Assembly: GCF_047600445.1 (NCBI RefSeq)
Contig: NZ_JASGKT010000002.1
Span: 1,054,001 to 1,118,000, forward strand
Length of the DNA stretch: 64,000 nt
Source of the DNA: Piscinibacter sp047600445
Lineage (GTDB): Bacteria > Pseudomonadota > Gammaproteobacteria > Burkholderiales > Burkholderiaceae_C
Direction of reading: 5' to 3'
This document shows positions 1 to 8,079 of the stretch, in pieces; within the stretch, counting starts at the first letter, position 1; each line of letters starts with the position of its first letter. Under the pieces are notes generated by a model, which had not been told where the DNA came from, ran no database searches, and worked only from the letters and a program-made list of their open reading frames with translations. The translations under genes and the position numbers were made by a program.

Positions 1-662
1 CCGGTGACGACCTCGACGCCGCGCCCGCCGTGCGCGATGAATTCGGTGAACAGGGCGTGCTCCTCGTTGGCTGTGAAGCGGTAGCGCGCCGGATGCGCGA
101 TCACCGCCAGCCCGCCGGCGTCGGTGATCCAGCGCACCGCGTCGCGCAGGCTGGCCCAGCGGTGCGGCACGAAACCCGGCTTGCCCTCGGTGAGGAAGCG
201 GCGGAACACCTCGTTGGTGTCGGCGCACACGCCGGTCTCGACGAGATGGCGGGCGAAGTGCGTGCGCGAGATCAGCTCGGGGTTGGAAACGTACTTCAGC
301 GCGCCCTCGAAAGCGCCCGGGATGCCGGCCCTGGCCAGGCCCCCGGCCATTTCCAGCGCACGCTCGCGGCGCCCGCCGCGCGTGGCCGCCAGGCCTTGTT
401 GCAGCGCGCCGTCGTCGGCGTCGAAACCGAGGCCGACGATGTGCACCGTCTGGCCGCAGAAGCTCACCGAGATCTCCACGCCGCTGAGGTAGGGCAGACC
501 GAGCGCGCGCGCCGCCTCGGCCGCGCCGTGCTGGCCGCCGAGCTCGTCGTGATCGGTCAGCGCCCACAGCTCGACGCCGTGATCCTTGGCGCGCTGCGCC
601 AGCGCCTGCGGGCTCAGCGTGCCGTCGGAGACGCAGGAGTGGCAGTGCAGGTCGGCGTTCAT
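1..662 (-). CDS. PHP-domain phosphoesterase (YciV/nucleoside 3',5'-bisphosphate phosphatase type), 3' end cut by the window
   Basis: The N-terminus has the PHP metal-binding signature HCHS at residues 6-9. A TDHD motif follows near residue 40 and VIAHPARY lies late in the visible part, all typical of the YciV/RnmA group of PHP phosphoesterases. These remove the 3'-phosphate from 3',5'-bisphosphonucleotides or trim short RNA ends in the cytosol. About 220 residues are visible and the C-terminus lies beyond base 1. I chose the ATG at 662 because it places the HCHS motif right at the N-terminus, as in the family. An in-frame ATG at 680 would add six residues and sits 10 nt after a TACAAT -10-like box (691-696). 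The family call is firm; the substrate is inferred. Confidence 0.85.
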   Translation of the reverse strand, partial: MNADLHCHSCVSDGTLSPQALAQRAKDHGVELWALTDHDELGGQHGAAEAARALGLPYLSGVEISVSFCGQTVHIVGLGFDADDGALQQGLAATRGGRRERALEMAGGLARAGIPGAFEGALKYVSNPELISRTHFARHLVETGVCADTNEVFRRFLTEGKPGFVPHRWASLRDAVRWITDAGGLAVIAHPARYRFTANEEHALFTEFIAHGGRGVEVVT

Positions 663-705
663 CCAGGGGCTCGGGTGCATCGAGCCCTGGATTGTAGAGA
701 CGCCC

Positions 706-2064
706 TCAGCGCGCGATGCGCACGATGCGTCCGCCGCCGCCGTCGGTGAGCGCGTAGAGCGCGCCGTCCGGGCCCTGGCGCACGTCGCGGATGCGCGTCG
801 AGAGCTGGCCGAGCGAGAGCTTCTCGCGCGCCGTGATGGAGGTGTTGTTGCTGCCGAGCGTGAGGCGCCACACGCCGGTGCCGGCCAGCGCGCCCATGAA
901 GAGGTTGCCTTTCCACTCCGGGAGCAGGTCGCCGGTGTAGAAGGCCATGCCCGAGGGCGCCTGCGAGGTCGGCACCCAGTAGGCCAGTGGCTCGACGTAG
1001 GCCGGCGCGTGCTTGCCCTCTGTGCCGCCGATGCGGCAACTGGTGTTGTCGCTGCCCGGGTAGCTGGCGCCGTAGTCGCAGCCGTAGCTGACATTGGGCC
1101 AGCCGTAGTTCTGCCCGGCGCGCGAGATGTTGATCTCGTCGCCGCCCTGCGGGCCGTGCTCGCAGACCCACAGCTCGCCGGTCGTCGGGTGCAGCGCCGC
1201 GCCCTGCGGGTTGCGGTGGCCGTAGCTCCAGATGCCGGGCAGCGCGCCGGCGAGGCTGGGGTTGCCGGCCGGGATGGAGCCGTCGCGGTTGATGCGCACC
1301 ACCTTGCCCAGCGTCTTGCCCAGGTCTTGCGCCGGGCTGCCCTGCTGGCGCTCGCCCAGCGTGATGAACAACGTCTTGTCGCCGCGGAACACCAGGCGCG
1401 AGCCGAAATGGCCGTCGCCGTTCACCTTGGGGCTCTGCCGGAAGATCACCGCGAGGTTCTGCAAGGCCGTGCCGGCCAGTTGCGCACGCGCCACCGCGGT
1501 GCCGGCGCCGCCGGTGCCGGCTTCGGAGTAGCTGAAGTAGACCCACGGCGTGGTGCCGAAGTCGGGGTCGATCGCCACGTCGAGCAGGCCGCCCTGGCCG
1601 CTGCTGGCCACGGCCGGCAGGCCGCTCACCGGTGTCTTGGTCTTGCCGTCGGCGCTGACGATCAGCATGCCGCCGGCCTTGAGCGTGACGAGCAGCCGGC
1701 CGTCGGGCAGGAAAGCCATGCCCCAGCCGCTGTCGATGCCGGTGGCGAAGTTGCTCGCGCTGATCGCGCCGGAGGGCGGCGGAGCGGGCGGCGGCGGGGC
1801 CGGGGGAGGCGGCGCAGGCGGGGGCGGCGCAGGCGGGGGCGGCGCGGGAGGCGGCGGCGACGGCGGCGTCGGCGACGGGGGCGTCGGCGCGGGCGGTGTC
1901 GGCGCGGGCGGTGTCGGCGCGGGCGGCGGCGGGGCCGGCTCATTCCCCGTGGGCGGCGGCGCCGCGTTGCTGCCGCCGCCGCAGGCGGCCGTGCCGCCGC
2001 CGGCCAGCGCCAGCAGCCAGGCGAGCGTGGTGCGGCGGTCGGGATGCATTGCCTCGTCGTTCAT
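706..2064 (-). CDS. Secreted PQQ-dependent sugar (aldose/sorbosone-type) dehydrogenase with a proline-rich linker
   Basis: This 452-aa protein has an N-terminal export signal with an RRTTLAWLLAL segment (Tat-like) followed by TAAC-GGG, a plausible but imperfect lipobox. A low-complexity Pro/Ala/Thr/Ser linker spans roughly residues 37-97. The rest is a six-bladed beta-propeller of the soluble aldose sugar dehydrogenase (YliI/Asd, GSDH) family. Recognisable motifs include GLLDVAIDPDF, VNGDGHFGSRL, YGHRNPQG and EHGPQGGDEIN. It should oxidise aldose sugars in the periplasm using PQQ and pass electrons to the respiratory chain. The start at 2064 has GGAG 9 nt upstream; the ATG at 2049 is too close to its upstream GAGG. 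No PQQ-synthesis genes are nearby. Lipoprotein versus Tat export is unresolved. Confidence 0.85.
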   Translation of the reverse strand: MNDEAMHPDRRTTLAWLLALAGGGTAACGGGSNAAPPPTGNEPAPPPPAPTPPAPTPPAPTPPSPTPPSPPPPAPPPPAPPPPAPPPPAPPPPAPPPSGAISASNFATGIDSGWGMAFLPDGRLLVTLKAGGMLIVSADGKTKTPVSGLPAVASSGQGGLLDVAIDPDFGTTPWVYFSYSEAGTGGAGTAVARAQLAGTALQNLAVIFRQSPKVNGDGHFGSRLVFRGDKTLFITLGERQQGSPAQDLGKTLGKVVRINRDGSIPAGNPSLAGALPGIWSYGHRNPQGAALHPTTGELWVCEHGPQGGDEINISRAGQNYGWPNVSYGCDYGASYPGSDNTSCRIGGTEGKHAPAYVEPLAYWVPTSQAPSGMAFYTGDLLPEWKGNLFMGALAGTGVWRLTLGSNNTSITAREKLSLGQLSTRIRDVRQGPDGALYALTDGGGGRIVRIAR

Positions 2065-2161
2065 GGCGGTGGGCTCCAGCGGCAGCGAATCCGCGCAGTA
2101 TCGCCACGCGCGATGACCCTGGCGCTACCAGTTGAAACCGCTGCGGCGGCGCATCAGCGTG

Positions 2162-3892
2162 TCAGCGCGCCTCGTCGCAGCCCTCGATCACCATCTGCAC
2201 ACGCTCGCGGCCGTTGAACTCGTCGACGCTGAGCCGGTAGGCGAGCCGCGCGCGCGCGCCCAGCGGCTCGCTGCGGCCGAACCAGATCGCGTCGCGCAGC
2301 GCGCCGCCGTGGCGCACGGCGAGCTTGAGGTGGCGCTCGCCGACCAGGCGCTGCGAGACGATCTCGACCTCGTCGCAGAACACCGGCGGCTCGAAGGCCT
2401 GGCCCCACACCTGCGCGTCCAGCGCGCGCACCGTGGCGGCGTCGAACTGCGCCGGCTCCAGCGGCCCGTCGGTCAGCAGCGTGCGCGCCAGCGTGGCGGC
2501 GTCCAGCGATTCGCGCGCCACCTGCTCGAAGGCGGCGGCGAAGGTCGGCAGGCCGGCCTCGGCGAGCGTCGCGCCGGCCGCCATCGCGTGGCCGCCGAAG
2601 CGGCGCAGCAGGCCGGGGTGGCGCTTGCTGACCAGGTCGAGCGCGTCGCGCAGGTGAAAGCCTGGGATCGAGCGGCCCGAGCCCTTCAGCAGCCCGTCCT
2701 GCCCGCGCGCGAACACGAAGGTCGGGCGGTGCACGCGGTCTTTCAATCGCGCCGCGACGATGCCGACCACGCCCTCGTGGAAACCTTCGTCGAAGATCGC
2801 CAGCGCGGCCGGCGCGTCGCCTTTGGGCATCAGCGCCTCCAGCATCGCCTCGGCCTGCTCGCGCATGCCCGACTCCAGCTCGCGGCGCTCGCGGTTGATG
2901 CCGTCCAGTGTCTTCGCCAATTCGGCGGCGTGCGCGGCGTCGTCGGTCAGCAGGCACTCGATGCCCAGCGTCATGTCGGCCAGCCGGCCGGCGGCGTTGA
3001 TGCGCGGCCCGAGCGCGAAGCCGAAGTCGAAGGCGCTGGCGCGGCGCGCGTCGCGTCCGGCGGCGGCGAACAGCGCGGCCAGCCCGGCGTGCAGGCGCCC
3101 GGCGCGGATGCGGCGCAGGCCCTGCGCCACCAGGCGGCGGTTGTTGGCGTCCAGCCTGACCACGTCGGCCACCGTGCCCAGCGCCACCAGGTCGAGCAGC
3201 GCGTCCAGGCGCGGCTGCGACTCGGCGCTGAAGGCGCCGCGCTCGCGCAGCTCGCCGCGCAGCGCCAGCAGCACGTAGAACATCACGCCGACGCCCGCGA
3301 GGTTCTTGCTCGCGAAGCCGCAGCCCGGCTGGTTGGGGTTCACGATCACGTCGGCCTCGGGCAGCACGACGCGCCCATCCTGCTGCGCCGGCAGGTGGTG
3401 GTCGGTGACCAGCACCGCGATGCCCTGGGCGCGCGCATGCGCCACGCCTTCCAGGCTGGCGATGCCGTTGTCCACCGTCAGCAGCAGAGCGGGGCGCTGC
3501 GCGGCGGCGAGGTCGACGATCGCCGGCGTCAGCCCGTAGCCGTGCACCGCGCGGTCCGGCACCACGTAGGCCAGCGCCTCGCGCGGCATGCCCAGCAGCG
3601 CCAGGCCGCGGATCGCCACCGCGCAGGCGGTGGCGCCGTCGCAGTCGTAGTCGGCGACGATGCAGATGCGCTCGCGCCGTTCGATGGCGTCGGCGAGCCG
3701 CTTCGCCGCGTCGGCCGCGCCGGCCAGCGTGGCCGGCGGCAGCAGGCGGGCCAGGCCGTCGTCGAGTTCGTCGGCGCTCTTCACGCCGCGCGCGGCGAAC
3801 AGGCGCGCCAGCAGCGTCGGCACGCCGGCCTGTTCGAGCGCCCACACCGTGCGCGGCGGCGCCTCGCGGCGCGTGATCGTGAGTGCGCTCAC
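2162..3892 (-). CDS. recJ: Single-stranded-DNA-specific exonuclease RecJ
   Basis: The 576-aa product has the DHH-family signatures of RecJ: DYDCDGATA (motif I), a VDNG segment, TDHH (motif III) and, further on, a GGHAMAAG motif of the DHHA1 domain. RecJ is the 5'-3' ssDNA exonuclease acting in RecF-pathway recombination and mismatch repair. I chose the GTG at 3892. It overlaps the stop of the upstream gene as GTGA, has GGAGG just upstream, and gives a normal RecJ N-terminus. An in-frame ATG further upstream would extend the protein into the preceding gene. The overlap implies translational coupling with the RpfE-like gene. Confidence 0.95.
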   Translation of the reverse strand: MSALTITRREAPPRTVWALEQAGVPTLLARLFAARGVKSADELDDGLARLLPPATLAGAADAAKRLADAIERRERICIVADYDCDGATACAVAIRGLALLGMPREALAYVVPDRAVHGYGLTPAIVDLAAAQRPALLLTVDNGIASLEGVAHARAQGIAVLVTDHHLPAQQDGRVVLPEADVIVNPNQPGCGFASKNLAGVGVMFYVLLALRGELRERGAFSAESQPRLDALLDLVALGTVADVVRLDANNRRLVAQGLRRIRAGRLHAGLAALFAAAGRDARRASAFDFGFALGPRINAAGRLADMTLGIECLLTDDAAHAAELAKTLDGINRERRELESGMREQAEAMLEALMPKGDAPAALAIFDEGFHEGVVGIVAARLKDRVHRPTFVFARGQDGLLKGSGRSIPGFHLRDALDLVSKRHPGLLRRFGGHAMAAGATLAEAGLPTFAAAFEQVARESLDAATLARTLLTDGPLEPAQFDAATVRALDAQVWGQAFEPPVFCDEVEIVSQRLVGERHLKLAVRHGGALRDAIWFGRSEPLGARARLAYRLSVDEFNGRERVQMVIEGCDEAR

Positions 3893-4821
3893 AAGGCCTC
3901 CAGCACGTCGGCCGGCGTGGGGTGCGAGAAGCGCCGCTTCAGCGCCGTCCACCACGAGCCGCCGGCTGGGTGGGCCAAGCGCTGCGCGAAGCGCTCGCCG
4001 GCCAGCGTCAGCGCGACCGGCGCGCCGTGCCCGGCCGCCTCGGCCAGCGGCGCCAGCGCCTGCGCGTCGAGCGTGCGCCAGGCCTCGGCCCAGGCGGCCC
4101 AGTCCTCGGCCAGCAGCGGCGCGCGCAGGCGCGCGTCGACCGTCGTCGTGTCGCCGCCGTCGGGCTGCCAGCGGCCGCAGCCGCTGATCCAGAAGGAATT
4201 GACCGCCAGCGCGCCGCGCGCCTCGCGCGCTTCGTTGATCGGGTGGGTGTACAGCAGCATCTGCACCTCGTTCTGCAGGCGGCGCAGCAGGCGTGCCTCG
4301 CGCCCCTCGGGCAGCCAGCGGTCGACGTTGCGGCCGATCGCGCGGTCGAGCGACGCGGTCGGCAGCCCGGCCAGGCTCTCGTGCGCCGCATACCAGCGCA
4401 GCGGCGCGCCCCAGGCGAGCGCGAAGCCCTCGCTCTCGAACAACGCGCGCACGGCGTCGAGCAGCGCGCGCGACTCGGCCTCGTCGAGCTGCAGGGCCTG
4501 CGGATCGGTGAGCACGATCTCGTCGCGCCCGACGTGCCAGTGCACCGGCGTGAGCAGCCCCCAGGCGAGGTCCAGCACCTCGATGCCGTCTTCGCGCGCC
4601 GCCTGCGCGGCGAACGGCAGCGCGCCGGCGCCGCCCTGCCAGCCGCGCGCGGCGGCCAGCGCGGCTTCGTGCGGCGGGGTCAGGCTGTACTCGTCGGTGC
4701 CGAGGCGCGCGGCCGGCGCCAGCAGCGCGAGCAGGCGGTCCAGGTTCGGCAGGCTCAGGTCGCGGACCGTGTGCCGGCCCGCCTCCGACAGGGCCGATGC
4801 GAACGGAACGAGCAGGTGCAT
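3889..4821 (-). CDS. RpfE-like/COG4255-type conserved protein upstream of recJ
   Basis: This 310-aa cytosolic protein has no export signal. The sequence resembles the conserved family annotated as RpfE-type regulatory protein or, loosely, as cofactor-independent phosphoglycerate mutase-like, which sits next to recJ in many beta- and gammaproteobacteria. Visible family features are the DEYSLTPPHE stretch, a TPVHWHVGRDEI segment and NSFWISGCGRW. The molecular function is not established. The start at the ATG before HLLVPFASAL (4821) is preferred over a non-ATG extension. It overlaps recJ by 4 nt (GTGA) and diverges from the lol operon across 40 bp. Confidence 0.7.
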   Translation of the reverse strand: MHLLVPFASALSEAGRHTVRDLSLPNLDRLLALLAPAARLGTDEYSLTPPHEAALAAARGWQGGAGALPFAAQAAREDGIEVLDLAWGLLTPVHWHVGRDEIVLTDPQALQLDEAESRALLDAVRALFESEGFALAWGAPLRWYAAHESLAGLPTASLDRAIGRNVDRWLPEGREARLLRRLQNEVQMLLYTHPINEAREARGALAVNSFWISGCGRWQPDGGDTTTVDARLRAPLLAEDWAAWAEAWRTLDAQALAPLAEAAGHGAPVALTLAGERFAQRLAHPAGGSWWTALKRRFSHPTPADVLEAL

Positions 4822-4861
4822 CGCACGATTATCCGGTGTGCTCGGGTAGCATGCGCCCGAC
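4822..4861. promoter_or_regulatory. Divergent promoter gap between the RpfE-like gene and the lol operon
   Basis: Only 40 bp separate the two divergent start codons. On the plus strand a TAGCAT -10-like box (4847-4852) ends 9 nt before the first lol ATG, which would give a leader of only a few nucleotides. On the minus strand a GATAAT-like box precedes the RpfE-like start. No good -35 element is visible for either. Confidence 0.4.
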
Positions 4862-6115
4862 ATGAACTGGCCCTACGAACTGCAGATCGGCTGGCGCTAC
4901 ACCCGCACGGGCCGCACGGGGCGGCGCAACGGCTTCATCTCGTTCATCTCGGCGGTGTCGATGGCCGGCATCGCGCTCGGCGTGGCCGCGTTGATCATCG
5001 TGCTGTCGGTGATGAACGGCTTCCAGAAGGAGGTGCGCGACCGCATGCTGTCGGTGATCGCGCACGTCGAGGTGCACGCGGCGGGCGACGCCGCGCTGCC
5101 CGACTGGCGCATCGTCGCCGCGCAGGCGCGCAAGCATCCGCAGGTGATAGGCGCGGCGCCCTTCGTCGCGGCGCAGGGGCTGGTCTCGCACGGCGAGGCG
5201 ATGCGCGGCACGCTGGTGCGCGGCATCTCGCCCGACGACGAAGCGAGCGTGACGCCGCTGGCCGCGAAGCTGCGCAGCGAGATCGACCGCCTCGCGCCCG
5301 GCGGCTGGAACGTGCTGCTCGGCGCCGACCTGGCGCGCGGCCTGGGCGTGCGCGAGGGCGACAAGGTGGCGCTGGTCACCCCCGGCGGGCAGGTCACGCC
5401 GGCCGGCGTGGTGCCGCGCCTGAAGCAACTCACCGTGGCGGGCACCTTCGAGTCCGGCCACGCGGAGTACGACACCGGCCTGGTGCTGATGCACCTCGAC
5501 GACGCGGCGCGCCTGTTCCGCGTCGGCGGGCCCACCGGCGTGCAACTGCGGCTGAAGGACGTGCAGGCCGCGCGCAGCGTCGCCGACGAGCTGGCGCGCA
5601 GCTTCGGCCCCGGCTACGAGCTGCGCGACTGGACGCGCAGCAACCGCGCCTGGTTCGACGCGGTGCAGGTCGAGAAGCGGCTGATGTTCATCATCCTGAC
5701 GCTGATCGTCGCGGTGGCGGCCTTCAACCTCGTCTCGACGCTGGTGATGACGGTCACCGACAAGCGCGCCGACATCGCCATCCTGCGCACGCTGGGCGCC
5801 AGTCCGCGCTCGGTGATGGGCGTGTTCATGGTGCAGGGCGCCACCGCCGGCACGATAGGCACGCTGGCCGGCGTGCTGGTGGGCACGCTGGTGGCCCTGC
5901 ACATCGACACCATCGTGCCGGCGATCGAGCGGGCGCTGGGCGTCGCCTTCCTGCCCGGCAGCGTCTACGTGATCAGCCGCATGCCGAGCGACCCGCAGCG
6001 CGCCGACATCGTGCCGATCGCGCTGATCTCGCTGCTGCTGGCCTTCGTCGCCACGCTCTACCCGAGCTGGCGCGCCAGCCGCGTGCAACCCGCCCAGGCG
6101 CTGCGTTATGAGTAG
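4862..6115 (+). CDS. Lipoprotein-releasing system transmembrane protein, LolC/LolE family (first copy)
   Basis: This 417-aa ABC permease of the LolC/E family has one N-terminal transmembrane helix around SMAGIALGVAALIIVLSV, a large MacB-like periplasmic domain, and three C-terminal helices beginning near LIVAVAAFNLVSTLVM. The conserved TDKRADIAILRTLGA coupling motif contacts the ATPase. It forms part of the inner-membrane complex that extracts outer-membrane lipoproteins and hands them to LolA. It overlaps the second permease gene by 8 nt. The two copies are close paralogs, so which is LolC and which LolE (or whether they act as a heterodimer) cannot be told from sequence alone. Confidence 0.9.
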   Translation: MNWPYELQIGWRYTRTGRTGRRNGFISFISAVSMAGIALGVAALIIVLSVMNGFQKEVRDRMLSVIAHVEVHAAGDAALPDWRIVAAQARKHPQVIGAAPFVAAQGLVSHGEAMRGTLVRGISPDDEASVTPLAAKLRSEIDRLAPGGWNVLLGADLARGLGVREGDKVALVTPGGQVTPAGVVPRLKQLTVAGTFESGHAEYDTGLVLMHLDDAARLFRVGGPTGVQLRLKDVQAARSVADELARSFGPGYELRDWTRSNRAWFDAVQVEKRLMFIILTLIVAVAAFNLVSTLVMTVTDKRADIAILRTLGASPRSVMGVFMVQGATAGTIGTLAGVLVGTLVALHIDTIVPAIERALGVAFLPGSVYVISRMPSDPQRADIVPIALISLLLAFVATLYPSWRASRVQPAQALRYE

Positions 6116-7382
6116 TGAACGCCGCCAGCCCTACGAGCTGCAGATCGGCGTGCGCTACCTGCGCGCGGCGCGCGGCGGGCGCCCGGACGGAAACGACAGC
6201 GGCTTCATCTCCTTCATCGCCGGCGTGGCGATGCTGGGCATCGCGCTGGGCGTGGCGGCGCTGATCGTGGTGCTGTCGGTGATGAACGGCTTCAGCCGCG
6301 AGGTGCGCGAGCGCATGCTGTCGGTGATCGCGCACGTGCAGGTGTTCGAGGCCGACGGCCGCGCGCTGCCCGACTGGCAGGCCACCGCCGCGCTCGCGAA
6401 GCGCGAACCCGAGGTGGTCGCGGTGGCGCCCTTCGTCGCCGCGCAGGCGCTGCTCGGCCGCGGCGACGAATTGCAGCCGGCGCTGCTGCGCGGCATCGAC
6501 GTGGAGGCCGAGGCTCGGGTGTCCGACCTGGCCGCGCGGCTGCACGACGAGGTGCTGGCGACGTTGCAGCCCGGCGCCGGCCAGGTGGTGCTGGGCGCCG
6601 AGCTGGCGCGCAAGCTGTCGGCCCGGGCCGGCCAGCGCGTCACGCTGGTGCTGCCCGACTCGGCCAAGCCCGGCGGCGTGCCGCGCCTGCTGCCGCTGAC
6701 GGTGGCCGGCACCTTCGAGGCCGGCCACTACGAGTACGACAGCACGATGGCGCTGATGCGTCTGGACGACGCGCGCGCGCTGCTCGGCCTGGCCGGCCCC
6801 AGCGGGCTGCAACTGCGCCTGGCCGATCGCGACCGCGCCGGCGAGGTCGGCTGGCGCCTGGCCGGCGAGCTGGGCCCCGGCCTCGTCGTCAGCGACTGGA
6901 CGCGCACCAACCGCTCCTGGTTCGAGTCGGTGCAGATCCAGAAGCGCATGCTGTTCCTGATCCTCGCGCTGATCGTCGCGGTGGCGGCCTTCAACCTCGT
7001 CTCGATGCTGGTGATGACGGTGACCGACAAGCAATCCGACATCGCCATCCTGCGCACGCTGGGCGCGACGCCGCGCTCCATCATGGGCATCTTCGTCGTG
7101 CAGGGCGCGGCCTCGGGCGTGATCGGTACGCTGGCCGGGCTGCTGATCGGCCTCGTCGTCGCCTTCAACGTCGGCCGCATCGTGCCGGCCATCGAGGCCC
7201 TGCTGGGCAGCACGCTGCTGCCGGCCAACATCTACCTGATCGACCACATGCCGAGCGAACCGCGCCTGTCCGACATCGTGCCCATCGTGCTGATCTCGCT
7301 GCTGCTGGCCTTCGTCGCCACGCTCTACCCGAGCTGGCGCGCCAGCCGCGTGCAACCCGCCCAGGCGCTGCGCCATGAGTGA
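6108..7382 (+). CDS. Lipoprotein-releasing system transmembrane protein, LolC/LolE family (second copy)
   Basis: This 424-aa protein has the same architecture as its upstream neighbour: N-terminal helix, periplasmic domain, three C-terminal helices and a TDKQSDIAILRTLGAT coupling motif. It overlaps the preceding gene by 8 nt (ATGAGTAG) and lolD by 8 nt (ATGAGTGA), so the three genes are one translationally coupled operon. The last 84 nt of shared coding sequence (7289-7372) are identical to 6022-6105 of the first copy, while the periplasmic domains have diverged. This suggests tandem duplication with later gene conversion. It should pair with the first copy around a LolD dimer. Confidence 0.9.
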   Translation: MSSERRQPYELQIGVRYLRAARGGRPDGNDSGFISFIAGVAMLGIALGVAALIVVLSVMNGFSREVRERMLSVIAHVQVFEADGRALPDWQATAALAKREPEVVAVAPFVAAQALLGRGDELQPALLRGIDVEAEARVSDLAARLHDEVLATLQPGAGQVVLGAELARKLSARAGQRVTLVLPDSAKPGGVPRLLPLTVAGTFEAGHYEYDSTMALMRLDDARALLGLAGPSGLQLRLADRDRAGEVGWRLAGELGPGLVVSDWTRTNRSWFESVQIQKRMLFLILALIVAVAAFNLVSMLVMTVTDKQSDIAILRTLGATPRSIMGIFVVQGAASGVIGTLAGLLIGLVVAFNVGRIVPAIEALLGSTLLPANIYLIDHMPSEPRLSDIVPIVLISLLLAFVATLYPSWRASRVQPAQALRHE

Positions 7383-8073
7383 CACGAACCCCGTCGCCGC
7401 CGAGGCCATCGTGCAGGCGAACAACCTGAGCAAGCGCTTCAGCGAGGGCGGGCTCGACGTGCCGGTGCTGCACGGCATAGCCCTGGCCGTGCGGCGGGGC
7501 GAGACGGTGGCGGTGGTCGGCGCCTCGGGCTCGGGCAAGAGCACGCTGCTGCACCTGCTCGGCGGCCTGGAGGCGCCCACCAGCGGCACCGTGCTGCTGG
7601 CCGGGCGCAACCTCGCGTCGCTGGGCCCGGCCGAGCAGGGGCAGTGGCGCAACCAGCACCTCGGCTTCGTCTACCAGTTCCACCACCTGCTGCCGGAGTT
7701 CACCGCGCTCGACAACGTCGCGATGCCGCTGCGCATACGCCGCCAGGGCATCGCCGAAGCGCGCGAGCGCGCCGCGGCCGTGCTGGCGCAGGTGGGCCTG
7801 GCGCAGCGCACGCTGCACCGGCCGGCGCAGCTCTCCGGCGGCGAGCGCCAGCGCGTGGCGATCGCGCGCGCGCTGGCCGGCGCCCCGGGCTGCGTGCTGG
7901 CCGACGAGCCCACCGGCAACCTGGACCGCGACACCGCCGACGCCGTGTTCGCGCTGATGCTCGAACTGGCGCGCGGCCAGGGCACCGCCTTCGTGCTGGT
8001 GACGCACGACGAGGCGCTGGCGCGGCGCTGCGACCGCGTGCTGCGGCTGGTGAAGGGGCGCTTCGAGGGCTGA
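7375..8073 (+). CDS. lolD: Lipoprotein-releasing system ATP-binding protein LolD
   Basis: The 232-aa ABC ATPase has Walker A GASGSGKST (near residues 45-53), the Q-loop region VYQFHHLLPEF characteristic of LolD/MacB ATPases, the signature LSGGERQRVAIARAL and Walker B VLADEPTGNLD. It energises lipoprotein release by the two upstream permeases on the cytoplasmic face of the inner membrane. It is the last gene of the operon and ends 6 bp before the end of the convergent gene at 8080. Confidence 0.95.
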   Translation: MSDTNPVAAEAIVQANNLSKRFSEGGLDVPVLHGIALAVRRGETVAVVGASGSGKSTLLHLLGGLEAPTSGTVLLAGRNLASLGPAEQGQWRNQHLGFVYQFHHLLPEFTALDNVAMPLRIRRQGIAEARERAAAVLAQVGLAQRTLHRPAQLSGGERQRVAIARALAGAPGCVLADEPTGNLDRDTADAVFALMLELARGQGTAFVLVTHDEALARRCDRVLRLVKGRFEG

Positions 8074-8079
8074 GCCGGC

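Noticed and set aside
586..2217. Plus-strand open frame ending in long Arg/Gly repeats
   Set aside because: It is the antisense of the sugar dehydrogenase and its Pro-rich linker; GGC/CGG repeats read as Arg/Gly. No start-site or domain evidence supports it.
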